Shown: positions 1 to 5,056 of the stretch, piece by piece
How the letters are laid out: each line of letters opens with the position of its first letter
Position numbering within the stretch: the stretch's first letter is position 1
From: Bacteroidales bacterium
Lineage (GTDB): Bacteria > Bacteroidota > Bacteroidia > Bacteroidales > PUMT01
Length of the DNA stretch: 5,056 nt
Direction: 5' to 3'
NCBI GenBank assembly: GCA_007119075.1
Contig: SKQJ01000256.1
Span: 1 to 5,056 of the forward strand
Made by a program: the position numbers and the translations under genes
The notes under the pieces: generated by a model
Databases searched by the model: none
What the model was told of the DNA's origin: nothing
What the model saw: only the letters and a program-made list of their open reading frames with translations

Positions 1-1
1 G

Positions 2-73
<72 letters not shown>

Positions 74-83
74 AAAGAAAAAG

Positions 84-156
84 AGCGGGAGACGGGACTC
101 GGACCCGCGACCCTCAGCGTGGAAGGCTGATGCTCTACCAACTGAGCTACTCCCGC
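84..156 (-). tRNA. tRNA-Gly (anticodon UCC)
   Basis: Full cloverleaf of 73 nt. The acceptor stem GCGGGAG pairs with CTCCCGC, the D-arm is GCTC/GAGC with a GG-containing loop, the anticodon stem is TCAGC/GCTGA around loop CTTCCAC, and the T-arm is GCGGG/CCCGT with loop TCCGAGT. The anticodon TCC reads GGA and probably GGG. The discriminator is T and CCA is not encoded, because TTT follows. It lies between the Tyr and Thr(GGU) tRNAs with 9-10 nt spacers, as expected for one processed transcript. Confidence 0.97.
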
Positions 157-165
157 TTGTAGAAC

Positions 166-251
166 TGGTGGGGAGAGAAGGATTCGAACCTCCGAAGGCG
201 TGCGCCAGCAGATTTACAGTCTGCCCCAGTTGGCCACTTTGGTATCTCCCC
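166..251 (-). tRNA. tRNA-Tyr (anticodon GUA), with encoded CCA
   Basis: A class II tRNA with a long variable arm. The acceptor stem GGGGAGA pairs with TCTCCCC, the anticodon stem is GCAGA/TCTGC around loop CTGTAAA, and the T-arm is GGAGG/CCTTC with loop TTCGAAT. The extra arm between the anticodon and T stems can fold into a hairpin, as is normal for bacterial tRNA-Tyr. The discriminator A is at 169, and 168-166 encode CCA in the DNA, unlike the flanking Gly and Thr(UGU) tRNAs of the cluster. Without CCA the gene ends at 169. Confidence 0.97.
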
Positions 252-269
252 TTCCTTGTTCAGGAATTG

Positions 270-343
270 AGCCGATGGACGGATTCGAACCCCCGACCTG
301 CTGATTACAAATCAGCTGCTCTGACCAGCTGAGCTACATCGGC
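270..343 (-). tRNA. tRNA-Thr (anticodon UGU)
   Basis: Full cloverleaf of 74 nt. The acceptor stem GCCGATG pairs perfectly with CATCGGC, the D-arm is GCTC/GAGC, the anticodon stem is GCTGA/TCAGC around loop TTTGTAA, and the T-arm closes loop TTCGAAT. The anticodon TGT reads ACA and ACG. The discriminator is T, and CAA follows, so CCA is not encoded. It is the promoter-proximal tRNA of the cluster and shares its acceptor sequence with the distal tRNA-Thr(GGU), which fits a common threonyl-tRNA synthetase identity. Confidence 0.97.
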
Positions 344-390
344 ATTAAAAGAACGATTACTCTATAAATTTACTCTCCAAAATCGGATTG

Positions 391-423
391 CAAATGTATA
401 AATATTTTACTAATAATCCCAAG
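391..423 (-). promoter_or_regulatory. Probable promoter of the tRNA cluster
   Basis: On the minus strand, TACATTTG (398-391) matches the Bacteroidota -7 consensus TAnnTTTG exactly. CTTG (423-420), 21 nt upstream, could be the -33 element, although it is weaker than TTTG. The implied start near 385 leaves a leader of about 40 nt before tRNA-Thr(UGU). No clear terminator separates this site from the hpf gene upstream, so read-through from the rpsU cluster is also possible. The rest of the 158-nt hpf-tRNA spacer is AT-rich and I see no gene in it. Confidence 0.55.
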
Positions 424-501
424 AATTACAATTTATTTTTCAAAAATGGCGAAGAGATTGAAACCATTGGGTTTTCAGGTGATTGAGAGGATAAGCCCGG
501 G

Positions 502-801
502 TCATCCTTTTCTGAGTTTTTCCTTTTTCCTTTTGACCTGTTTTCTGAGGGCATCAACGGCAAGATCGGTGGCTTCCTCAAATGTCTTGCCCTGTTTCTT
601 GGCAAACAGGTTATTTCCGGGAATGTCAATTTTAATTTCAGTGATTTTGTTTTCCATGTCCTGGGTATTGTCGAGCCTCAGGAAGACCTCTGCAGCAATA
701 AGTCCGTCGTTGAATTGAATCAGCTTGGACACCTTGGATTTTATGAAATCTATCAATTTGCTATCAGCATCGAATCTTACAGAATGAATTTTAATATCCA
801 T
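502..801 (-). CDS. hpf: Short ribosome hibernation-promoting factor (HPF/RaiA family)
   Basis: A 99-residue protein of the HPF/RaiA (YfiA/YhbH) family. Such proteins bind the decoding region of the 30S subunit in slow growth and keep ribosomes inactive and protected. The N-terminus MDIKIHSVRF, the central strands (AAEVFLRLDN, NKITEIKIDI) and the helix EEATDLAVDALRKQVKRKKEKLRK fit the beta-alpha-beta-beta-beta-alpha fold, and the tail is strongly basic. There is no C-terminal dimerisation domain, so this is the short form. I place the start at 801 rather than at the in-frame ATG at 816. The 801 start has GGAGG eight bases upstream and removes a tail (MEECC) unlike the family, and the upstream ATG overlaps that site. 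It begins 19 nt after the recombinase gene ends, so the two are probably co-transcribed. Confidence 0.93.
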   Translation of the reverse strand: MDIKIHSVRFDADSKLIDFIKSKVSKLIQFNDGLIAAEVFLRLDNTQDMENKITEIKIDIPGNNLFAKKQGKTFEEATDLAVDALRKQVKRKKEKLRKG

Positions 802-809
802 ACAGCATT

Positions 810-814
810 CCTCC
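810..814 (-). promoter_or_regulatory. Shine-Dalgarno site of hpf
   Basis: GGAGG on the minus strand, with 8 nt (AATGCTGT) between it and the ATG at 801. It decides the start, because the alternative in-frame ATG at 816 sits on top of it. It is notable because many Bacteroidota genes do not use Shine-Dalgarno sequences, and I see none of comparable strength before rpsU, the recombinase, the helix-hairpin-helix gene or the transporter. Confidence 0.75.
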
Positions 815-820
815 ATATTT

Positions 821-1705
821 TTAAGCTCGGGGATGAGCCTGTTTATAAATCTTTTTCAGTTTTTCGAATGAATTGTGGGTGTATACCTGGGTCGCATTTA
901 AATTTGCATGGCCCAGCAGCTCTTTGATGGCATTGAGGTCCGCCCCGTTATTAAGCATGTGGGTGGCAAAGCTGTGCCTGAGAATGTGCGGACTCTTTTT
1001 ACCGGTACCGGCGACAAGGAGCAGGTATTTCCTGACTACCCTGTATACAAGTTCCGGATAAAGCCGCCTGTTGGCGACGGTAACGAAAAACGGTTCCGAA
1101 GGCCCGGCTTTGCCAAACCAGGATTCCTTTTTTGCCCGGAAATCATCCAGAACTGCAGAAAAGGCCGGGCTCAGGGGGACAAGCCTTTCTTTCCCTCCCT
1201 TGCCATGCACTTTTATTGTCATCTCCATTGTATTGACATCCGAATCGTTCAGCATGACAAGCTCCGACCGTCTGATTCCCGTGAAATACAGCAGCTCCAG
1301 CATCACACGGTCACGGTATCCGGAATAATCGACTCCGAAATCAGTTTTATCCAGCAAGTGTTCAAGATTGTTTTCAGTGATGAATTCCGGCAATGGGCGC
1401 CCCCACCTGGGGAGGCTGACTTTTGCCATGGGGCTCGAAGGCAGGATGCCTCTTCTGACAAGATATCTGTAGAACGAACCAAGGGCAGAAATCTTCCGCC
1501 TGATTGTACGAGGGGAAACACCGTTTTCCATCATACGGACTATCCAGAGCCTTATCTGCTTGTGGGAGGCCGAAGAAGCCATTATATCTTCCTCACCCGA
1601 GATAAATCGGGTGAACTGCCGAAGATCATTCTCATATGCCTTGAGTGTATGAGACGAATATCGCTTTTCGGTTTTCAGATAATTTAGAAATGGGGCTATG
1701 TGCAT
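821..1705 (-). CDS. xerC: Xer-type tyrosine recombinase (XerC-like)
   Basis: A 294-residue tyrosine recombinase of normal XerC/XerD length. Residues 1-90 form the SAM-like core-binding domain (FLNYLKTEKRYSSHTLKAYENDL; SPRTIRRKISALGSFYRYL). Residues about 105-290 are the catalytic domain, with a complete active site: Arg145 (TGIRRSEL), Lys169 (GKGGKER), His240 and Arg243 (HILRHSFATHML), His266 (LLGHAN) and the nucleophile Tyr275 (VYTH). The spacing follows E. coli XerD with a constant offset of three. Family members cut and rejoin DNA at dif to resolve chromosome dimers, usually as an XerC/XerD pair. I infer this role because the gene sits in a housekeeping cluster with no phage or transposon genes nearby. 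XerC rather than XerD is a guess from position, not proven. The ATG at 1705 is the first in frame after a stop and lacks a clear ribosome-binding site. Confidence 0.92.
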   Translation of the reverse strand: MHIAPFLNYLKTEKRYSSHTLKAYENDLRQFTRFISGEEDIMASSASHKQIRLWIVRMMENGVSPRTIRRKISALGSFYRYLVRRGILPSSPMAKVSLPRWGRPLPEFITENNLEHLLDKTDFGVDYSGYRDRVMLELLYFTGIRRSELVMLNDSDVNTMEMTIKVHGKGGKERLVPLSPAFSAVLDDFRAKKESWFGKAGPSEPFFVTVANRRLYPELVYRVVRKYLLLVAGTGKKSPHILRHSFATHMLNNGADLNAIKELLGHANLNATQVYTHNSFEKLKKIYKQAHPRA

Positions 1706-1779
1706 AAAGCGCTGGAAAAATGTTCTGATAACCTCAGGAGAGCCTGCATAAATTTACAAACCCGACACGGCAGGGCGAA

Positions 1780-1971
1780 CTATTCTTCTTCCCGCTGCAA
1801 TTTCTGAACATAGATCGCCTTTTTCATTTGTTCCCGGCGATTCACGGATGGTTTGGTAAATGCCTGACGGCTTCTCAGTTCCTTGATAACGCCGGTCTTC
1901 TCATATTTTCTTTTGAATTTCTTTAAAGCACGCTCAATGTTTTCGCCTTCTTTCAATGGTACGATGATCAT
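1780..1971 (-). CDS. rpsU: 30S ribosomal protein bS21
   Basis: A 63-residue basic protein matching bS21 along its length: N-terminal strand MIIVPLKEGENIERALKKFKRKYEKTG, then helices rich in Arg and Lys (ELRSRQAFTKPSVNRREQMKKAI). It sits on the 30S platform near the 3' end of 16S rRNA and affects initiation. Tyr54 is present; from memory, in Flavobacterium the corresponding residue helps to hold the anti-Shine-Dalgarno out of reach. The leader before the ATG is A/T-only close to the start, with no Shine-Dalgarno. That is typical for the phylum, but contrasts with the strong site I recall for rpsU in Flavobacterium. It is the first gene of the rpsU-xerC-hpf cluster, with 74 nt before the recombinase and no strong terminator between. 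Confidence 0.97.
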   Translation of the reverse strand: MIIVPLKEGENIERALKKFKRKYEKTGVIKELRSRQAFTKPSVNRREQMKKAIYVQKLQREEE

Positions 1972-1996
1972 ATAAATAATTTTTTTAAGTGAGCCG

Positions 1997-2026
1997 CAAA
2001 ATTACATTATTTAAAACAAATTCAAA
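1997..2026 (-). promoter_or_regulatory. Probable promoter of rpsU-xerC-hpf
   Basis: On the minus strand, TTTG (2026-2023), an 18-nt spacer and TAATTTTG (2004-1997) match the Bacteroidota primary-sigma consensus TTTG / TAnnTTTG without mismatch. The predicted start near 1990 gives a leader of about 20 nt before the rpsU ATG. The site lies in the AT-rich 131-bp gap after the helix-hairpin-helix gene. The call rests on sequence match and position only. Confidence 0.62.
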
Positions 2027-2045
2027 ACAGATATATAATTTAACA

Positions 2046-2058
2046 ATGTAATTTACAT
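2046..2058. repeat. Short perfect palindrome upstream of the rpsU promoter
   Basis: ATGTAATTTACAT has 6-bp perfect arms around one central base, about 20 bp upstream of the -33 element of the rpsU promoter. The position and symmetry would suit a binding site for a dimeric regulator. The surrounding DNA is very AT-rich, so chance is a serious alternative, and there is no second copy in this window. Confidence 0.3.
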
Positions 2059-2102
2059 ATTTTAACGTAAAAAATCTAATCCGGCAATTATTTAAATCCA
2101 AT

Positions 2103-2801
2103 TTAGTTTTGAGTTTCACCGAAATCAAGGTATGGCCTTAACCTGTCGACGTCTGGCTCTGAAAAGGCAGACGTTTTTAAAAGGTCTTCTATCGATCTTA
2201 GATTTTCATTGTTGCGCAACCTGAATATTTGCGATACCTGGTCAAAATCCAGATAGGGATGACGTAAAAGCACACCAAAATCATCGTGGAGAGGCCTGAT
2301 CCTTGAAATGCAATCGGTTCGGGCATAAAAAAAATGATTTATCAGCATATAACGATCTTCGTCCAGCCCGTAAATTTCCTTAAGCTGCTCCACGGAACTG
2401 AATCCACCCAGTATATCCCTGTACCTCAGTATTCTTCTCGAGAGAACCGGACCTATGCCGCTGACCTGCATGAGATCCGCGGTGTCGGCCGAGTTCAGGT
2501 CGATCAGGGCGGTTTGAGTGGCATCCCCCGCCGTTTTAATTCCCGCCTCAGAAGACGTGAGCAGGGCTTGGGGGGATTCCGGGGAAAGAGGTTCCTGGCC
2601 GGGAGGGTTATCCCTGTTTGTGTAAAAAGCCCTGATTGCTTCGATCAGTTCCGGATCGACAGGATAAGCCGAAGGCCTGGCAAGAAACCCGTGAATATGG
2701 GGGTAAGCAAACATTCCCAGCATGACAGCAGCAAGAACAAGAGTGCCGTTTACTTCGCCGCGGGTAAAATGAAAATATTCCCTCAAAAAATTACGGATCA
2801 T
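2103..2801 (-). CDS. Membrane-anchored helix-hairpin-helix protein (ComEA-like)
   Basis: A 232-residue protein. Residues 1-16 are a short basic and aromatic start (MIRNFLREYFHFTRGE), and about 17-35 form one hydrophobic segment (GTLVLAAVMLGMFAY), probably an N-in membrane anchor or uncleaved signal. A low-complexity linker rich in Pro, Ser and Glu (about 62-95) follows. Residues 99-160 are a ComEA-like double helix-hairpin-helix unit (IDLNSADTADLMQVSGIGPVLSRRILRYRD, then FSSVEQLKEIYGL), in which VSGIGPVLSRRI is the DNA-backbone-binding hairpin. A second, degenerate unit spans 180-227 (FDQVSQIFRLRNN, SIEDLLKTSAFSE). ComEA binds incoming DNA during natural transformation. Related proteins are common in Bacteroidota, but I cannot say this one works in DNA uptake, and there is no other com gene here. 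A TGA four codons before the ATG fixes the start. There is no clear Shine-Dalgarno or promoter. Confidence 0.85.
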   Translation of the reverse strand: MIRNFLREYFHFTRGEVNGTLVLAAVMLGMFAYPHIHGFLARPSAYPVDPELIEAIRAFYTNRDNPPGQEPLSPESPQALLTSSEAGIKTAGDATQTALIDLNSADTADLMQVSGIGPVLSRRILRYRDILGGFSSVEQLKEIYGLDEDRYMLINHFFYARTDCISRIRPLHDDFGVLLRHPYLDFDQVSQIFRLRNNENLRSIEDLLKTSAFSEPDVDRLRPYLDFGETQN

Positions 2802-2862
2802 CAGGCTGTGCTTTCAAGGAAACTAAATAATGTGACAGATCTCTTCGGTTCGGCTCTAAATC

Positions 2863-2892
2863 TGCCGGCAGTTCCGGCTCCTCCCGCCGGAA
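2863..2892 (-). repeat. GC-rich hairpin in the leader of the helix-hairpin-helix gene
   Basis: On the minus strand, TTCCGGC (2892-2886) and GCCGGAA (2878-2872) form a perfect 7-bp stem closing a 7-nt loop, GGGAGGA. It is followed at once by the 8-bp self-complementary TGCCGGCA (2870-2863). No T-run follows, so it is not a standard terminator. It lies about 70 nt before the start at 2801 and may be a structured leader element or part of an unrecognised RNA. The rest of the 226-bp spacer between this gene and the transporter shows no credible open reading frame. Confidence 0.45.
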
Positions 2893-2990
2893 TGCAGCGC
2901 GGGGGTTAACCGGGGACTGCCACACGGAAAGGCGGAAACGGTTCAGGACTATAAGTTAGTAAAATCGCCGGAGAAAAAACGATTTTTTTT

Positions 2991-3020
2991 AAAAAATTTT
3001 AATGCCCCGGCACTCCGGGC
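2991..3020 (-). terminator. Imperfect intrinsic terminator after the sodium symporter gene
   Basis: Eight bases after the transporter stop, the minus strand reads CCCGG-AGTG-CCGGG (3019-3006), a 5-bp GC stem with a tetraloop that a bulged G could extend. It is followed by ATTAAAATTTTTT, so the T-tract is interrupted by A residues. A second possible fold, AAAATCG/CGATTTT with a 12-nt loop (2986-2961), lies just beyond. Position supports termination, but neither structure is textbook. Confidence 0.45.
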
Positions 3021-3027
3021 CGATGAT

Positions 3028-4392
3028 CTAAAGCCTGAGCAGGCCAAGGCCATATATAAAGACCAGGGCTATGGCAAAGGGAGCAATGAACTTAACAAGG
3101 AACATGAATACAGGAAAATAGCCCAGGCGCAGTTTCCCCTGGTTGGAGATTTCATGCCGGCTCCGGTCAGCTCCCAGATACCAGCCTACAAACAAGACTA
3201 TTAACAGTCCGCCAAGCGGAAGCAAAAGATTGGATGCGGTAAAATCCATCAGGTCGAAAAAGACCATGCCGAAAATCGTTACATCCGACATAACTCCGAA
3301 TGACAGGGTGCAGAATACTCCGAGCACGGAAATCATGACGGCAGCAAGAACAGTGGCTTTCCTGCGGGTCAGCCGAAGCTCTTCCACAAACCAGGCGACT
3401 ACCACTTCCAGGACCGAAATAGATGAGGTCAAAGCGGCAACGGCAAGAAGGATAAAAAAAACGAGGGCGAAAAAATAGCCGCCGGGGATTTGCTGAAATA
3501 TGTTCGGAAGCGTGATAAATACAAGACCGGGTCCCTCTGCAGGATCGATCCCAAATGCAAATACGGCGGGAAATATCGCGATCCCGGCCATTATGGCGAT
3601 GATGGTATCGGCTGCCGAGACCTGAACAACCGTTTGAGACAGATTATAATTCCTTCCGATATAGGATCCGTAGGTTATCAGCGTGCCCATTCCCAGGCTG
3701 AGTGAAAAAAATGCCTGGCCAAGCGCGCCCAGTACCGCATCGGCTGAAAGTCCGCGAAAATCAGGCTTGAACAAAAAAGCCATTCCCTCGCCCGAGCCGG
3801 GCAGAGTAAGCGATCGGACACAAAGCATAACAATCATCACAACCAGAAGGGGCATAAGGACTTTAGTATACTTCTCTATGCCCTTCTTGATGCCAGCCAT
3901 GACAATCCACGCCGTAAGGATCATAAATATCATCTGCCAGAACAGGGGCCGCCATGTACCCGAAATAAAACTTCCGAACATGGCATTCAGTTCCAGCTCA
4001 TCTTTCCCGGCAAATGTATTTGTGAGGGACTTAAAGATATACTCCAGGGTCCAGCCGGCCACGGCACTGTAAAAAGAGAGTATCAAAAAGGCTGCAACCA
4101 CACCCATCACCCCCACCAGGTACCATGGAGAACCGGGAGCAAGCTTTTTGAACGAACCTATTGCATTGCGCTGGGCCCGCCGGCCGATGGAAAACTCCGA
4201 AAGCATTACGGGCAATCCGATCGCGATAATGAAAAGAAGGTAAATGATCAGAAACGCCCCGCCTCCGTTCTGTCCGGCCACATAAGGAAATTTCCAGATA
4301 TTGCCGAGTCCGACGGCCGACCCGGCGGCGGCGGCAATTATTCCGAACCTGCTTCCAAAGTTGTCACGGGGCGTAAAATCAGAATTGCTCAT
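3028..4392 (-). CDS. Sodium-dependent transporter, neurotransmitter:sodium symporter (NSS/SNF) family
   Basis: A complete 454-residue membrane protein with the NSS fold. About eleven membrane segments can be placed (near 15-40, 44-68, 90-120, 152-170, 177-195, 220-245, 255-283, 305-337, 345-366, 372-405 and 428-452), which fits the 11-segment bacterial branch (Tyt1, MhsT). TM1 carries GSAVGLGNIWKFPY; by comparison with LeuT, Gly24, Ala26, Val27 and Asn31 are sodium ligands. TM6 has the unwound FFSLSLGMG, and TM8 has ALTSS, with Ala319, Thr322 and Ser323 matching LeuT sodium site 2. Asp262 in TM7 falls near the carboxylate that lets bacterial members work without chloride. The family imports amino acids or related amines with Na+ across the inner membrane. 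The substrate cannot be read from sequence; hydrophobic or aromatic amino acids are a reasonable guess. It has its own probable promoter and no functional link to its neighbours is visible. Confidence 0.95.
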   Translation of the reverse strand: MSNSDFTPRDNFGSRFGIIAAAAGSAVGLGNIWKFPYVAGQNGGGAFLIIYLLFIIAIGLPVMLSEFSIGRRAQRNAIGSFKKLAPGSPWYLVGVMGVVAAFLILSFYSAVAGWTLEYIFKSLTNTFAGKDELELNAMFGSFISGTWRPLFWQMIFMILTAWIVMAGIKKGIEKYTKVLMPLLVVMIVMLCVRSLTLPGSGEGMAFLFKPDFRGLSADAVLGALGQAFFSLSLGMGTLITYGSYIGRNYNLSQTVVQVSAADTIIAIMAGIAIFPAVFAFGIDPAEGPGLVFITLPNIFQQIPGGYFFALVFFILLAVAALTSSISVLEVVVAWFVEELRLTRRKATVLAAVMISVLGVFCTLSFGVMSDVTIFGMVFFDLMDFTASNLLLPLGGLLIVLFVGWYLGADRSRHEISNQGKLRLGYFPVFMFLVKFIAPFAIALVFIYGLGLLRL

Positions 4393-4424
4393 TAAACTGA
4401 TATTATTTTAAAAAAAATGAGCAG

Positions 4425-4455
4425 CAAGATTACTATTTTTTAGCGGCTATACAAA
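4425..4455 (-). promoter_or_regulatory. Probable promoter of the sodium symporter gene
   Basis: On the minus strand, TTTG (4455-4452), a 19-nt spacer and TAATCTTG (4432-4425) match the TTTG / TAnnTTTG consensus with one mismatch. It sits in the 71-bp gap just after the stop of the TamL-like gene, so the transporter is probably transcribed separately. The implied leader of about 25 nt is AT-rich and has no Shine-Dalgarno. I see no terminator hairpin between the two genes. Confidence 0.5.
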
Positions 4456-4463
4456 ACAATGGA

Positions 4464-5056
4464 TCAAAAAGGATAGCCGATCCCAACATTGAAGGCTACG
4501 TCATTATTGAAGCTGGGGCTCCTGTAAAGATGTATCCATTTTTTGCCGCCGGGCTGTGCGGGATCACGCATCTTGAGTCCGACGTCCAGCCTGAAAATGA
4601 AAAAAGAAAAGTCGAACCTGAACCCCATTCCCGTGCCAACGGCAATATCCCGGTAAAAGCTGCCGATGTCAAACAATGCCCCCTCCCTTTTATCATTATC
4701 ATCAATAGCCCAGATATTGCCTGCGTCCATGAATAGCGCCCCTTCCAGAAGCCAGAACATATTGAACCGGTATTCAACATTCGCCTCCAGTTTGATATCT
4801 GCAGTACGGTTGGGAAATGACCGGTCGGCCGGCTCATGGAATGAGCCCGGACCAAGGGAACGGACCTGCCATGCGCGTATGCTGTTGGCTCCTCCTGCAA
4901 AATATTTCTTTTCAAAGGGCAATGCGGCCGAATTCCCGTAAGGCACTCCGGCCCCGGCAAAAATCCTGTAAACAATGGAATTGCCGTCATAAAGCATTTT
5001 GTAATAGCGAAGGTCGATATCAGATCTGAAGTACTGGGCAATTTCGGTGCCGAAAA
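4464..5056 (-). CDS. tamL: TamL/BamA-like outer-membrane assembly protein, C-terminal barrel (5' end outside window)
   Basis: The last 197 or so residues of an Omp85-superfamily protein. The frame stays open to the window edge, so the start is missing; an internal ATG at 4997 is not a start, since conserved-looking sequence (FGTEIAQYFRSDIDLRYYK) precedes it. Two Omp85 barrel signatures are visible. GGANSIRAW (IRAW at 4880-4869) corresponds to the loop-6 VRGF/Y motif with its key Arg, and FMDAGNIW (FMDAG at 4733-4719) is the FxDxG motif. Alternating amphipathic strands follow, and the protein ends in Phe (VGIGYPF), an outer-membrane beta-signal. The pattern KYFAGGANSIRAW, RSLGPG and KLEANVEYRF is characteristic of Bacteroidota TamL, a lipoprotein version of TamA that acts with TamB in outer-membrane assembly. 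The lipobox lies outside the window, so TamL rather than BamA rests on the barrel sequence. Confidence 0.82.
   Translation of the reverse strand, partial: FGTEIAQYFRSDIDLRYYKMLYDGNSIVYRIFAGAGVPYGNSAALPFEKKYFAGGANSIRAWQVRSLGPGSFHEPADRSFPNRTADIKLEANVEYRFNMFWLLEGALFMDAGNIWAIDDNDKREGALFDIGSFYRDIAVGTGMGFRFDFSFFIFRLDVGLKMRDPAQPGGKKWIHLYRSPSFNNDVAFNVGIGYPF

Noticed and set aside
802..816. Upstream in-frame ATG as the hpf start
   Set aside because: It overlaps the GGAGG site and adds MEECC, which does not fit the HPF N-terminus. The ATG at 801 has ideal spacing to GGAGG.
908..1687. 259-codon open frame on the plus strand opposite the recombinase gene
   Set aside because: It is fully antisense to a recombinase with an intact active site. 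The translation shows no recognisable domain, and no promoter or ribosome-binding site was seen.
821..1705. Recombinase plus tRNA cluster read as an integrated element with an attachment site
   Set aside because: No duplicated tRNA 3' end, phage, plasmid or transposon gene is visible, and the recombinase lies among ribosomal genes in Xer-like housekeeping context.
1706..1779. Terminator between rpsU and xerC
   Set aside because: Only weak 3-bp pairings around CCGTGTCGG were found, with no T-run, so I do not call a terminator.
2879..2885. GGGAGGA in the hairpin loop as a ribosome-binding site
   Set aside because: No start codon follows at a suitable distance on the minus strand; the nearest gene start is about 75 nt away.
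2334..2909. 191-codon open frame on the plus strand opposite the helix-hairpin-helix gene
   Set aside because: It mostly overlaps a well-supported minus-strand gene, has a low-complexity basic composition and no family resemblance.
4496..5041. 181-codon minus-strand frame overlapping the TamL-like gene
   Set aside because: It is a shifted frame of the TamL-like gene. The other frame carries the Omp85 motifs and the terminal beta-signal.

Overview
The window looks like a housekeeping stretch of a Bacteroidota chromosome, probably Bacteroidia. Three things point there: a TamL-type Omp85 protein, AT-rich leaders with promoters resembling the Bacteroidota TTTG / TAnnTTTG consensus, and the block rpsU - tyrosine recombinase - short HPF - Thr/Tyr/Gly/Thr tRNAs. 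Every gene I can support lies on the minus strand, so transcription runs from high to low coordinates. I saw no mobile element, CRISPR array or defence system.

Layout in the direction of transcription. 5056-4464 is the C-terminal beta-barrel part of a TamL/BamA-like outer-membrane assembly protein, whose 5' part lies outside the window. 4392-3028 is a complete 454-residue neurotransmitter:sodium symporter (NSS) family transporter with its own probable promoter and an imperfect terminator. 3027-2802 is a non-coding spacer with a perfect 7-bp hairpin. 2801-2103 encodes a membrane-anchored helix-hairpin-helix (ComEA-like) protein. 2102-1972 is an AT-rich promoter region. 1971-502 is a compact cluster: rpsU (bS21), a Xer-type tyrosine recombinase and a short ribosome hibernation factor. 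501-344 is a spacer with a probable tRNA promoter. 343-2 holds four tRNA genes: Thr(UGU), Tyr(GUA), Gly(UCC) and Thr(GGU).

How they work together. The left 2 kb is translation-centred: a small-subunit protein, a hibernation factor and tRNAs, with a recombinase of the chromosome-dimer-resolution type inside. The tRNA order and anticodons match the E. coli thrU-tyrU-glyT-thrT set that precedes tufB, so an EF-Tu gene is expected just beyond position 1. The right half holds unrelated envelope and transport genes.

The most interesting signal is translational. rpsU shows no Shine-Dalgarno sequence, whereas hpf two genes later has a GGAGG at ideal spacing. The encoded bS21 keeps Tyr54, the residue I recall as helping to sequester the anti-Shine-Dalgarno in Flavobacterium ribosomes. 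That suggests, but does not show, a bS21-sensitive control of hpf. I did not find a convincing new biological system here.
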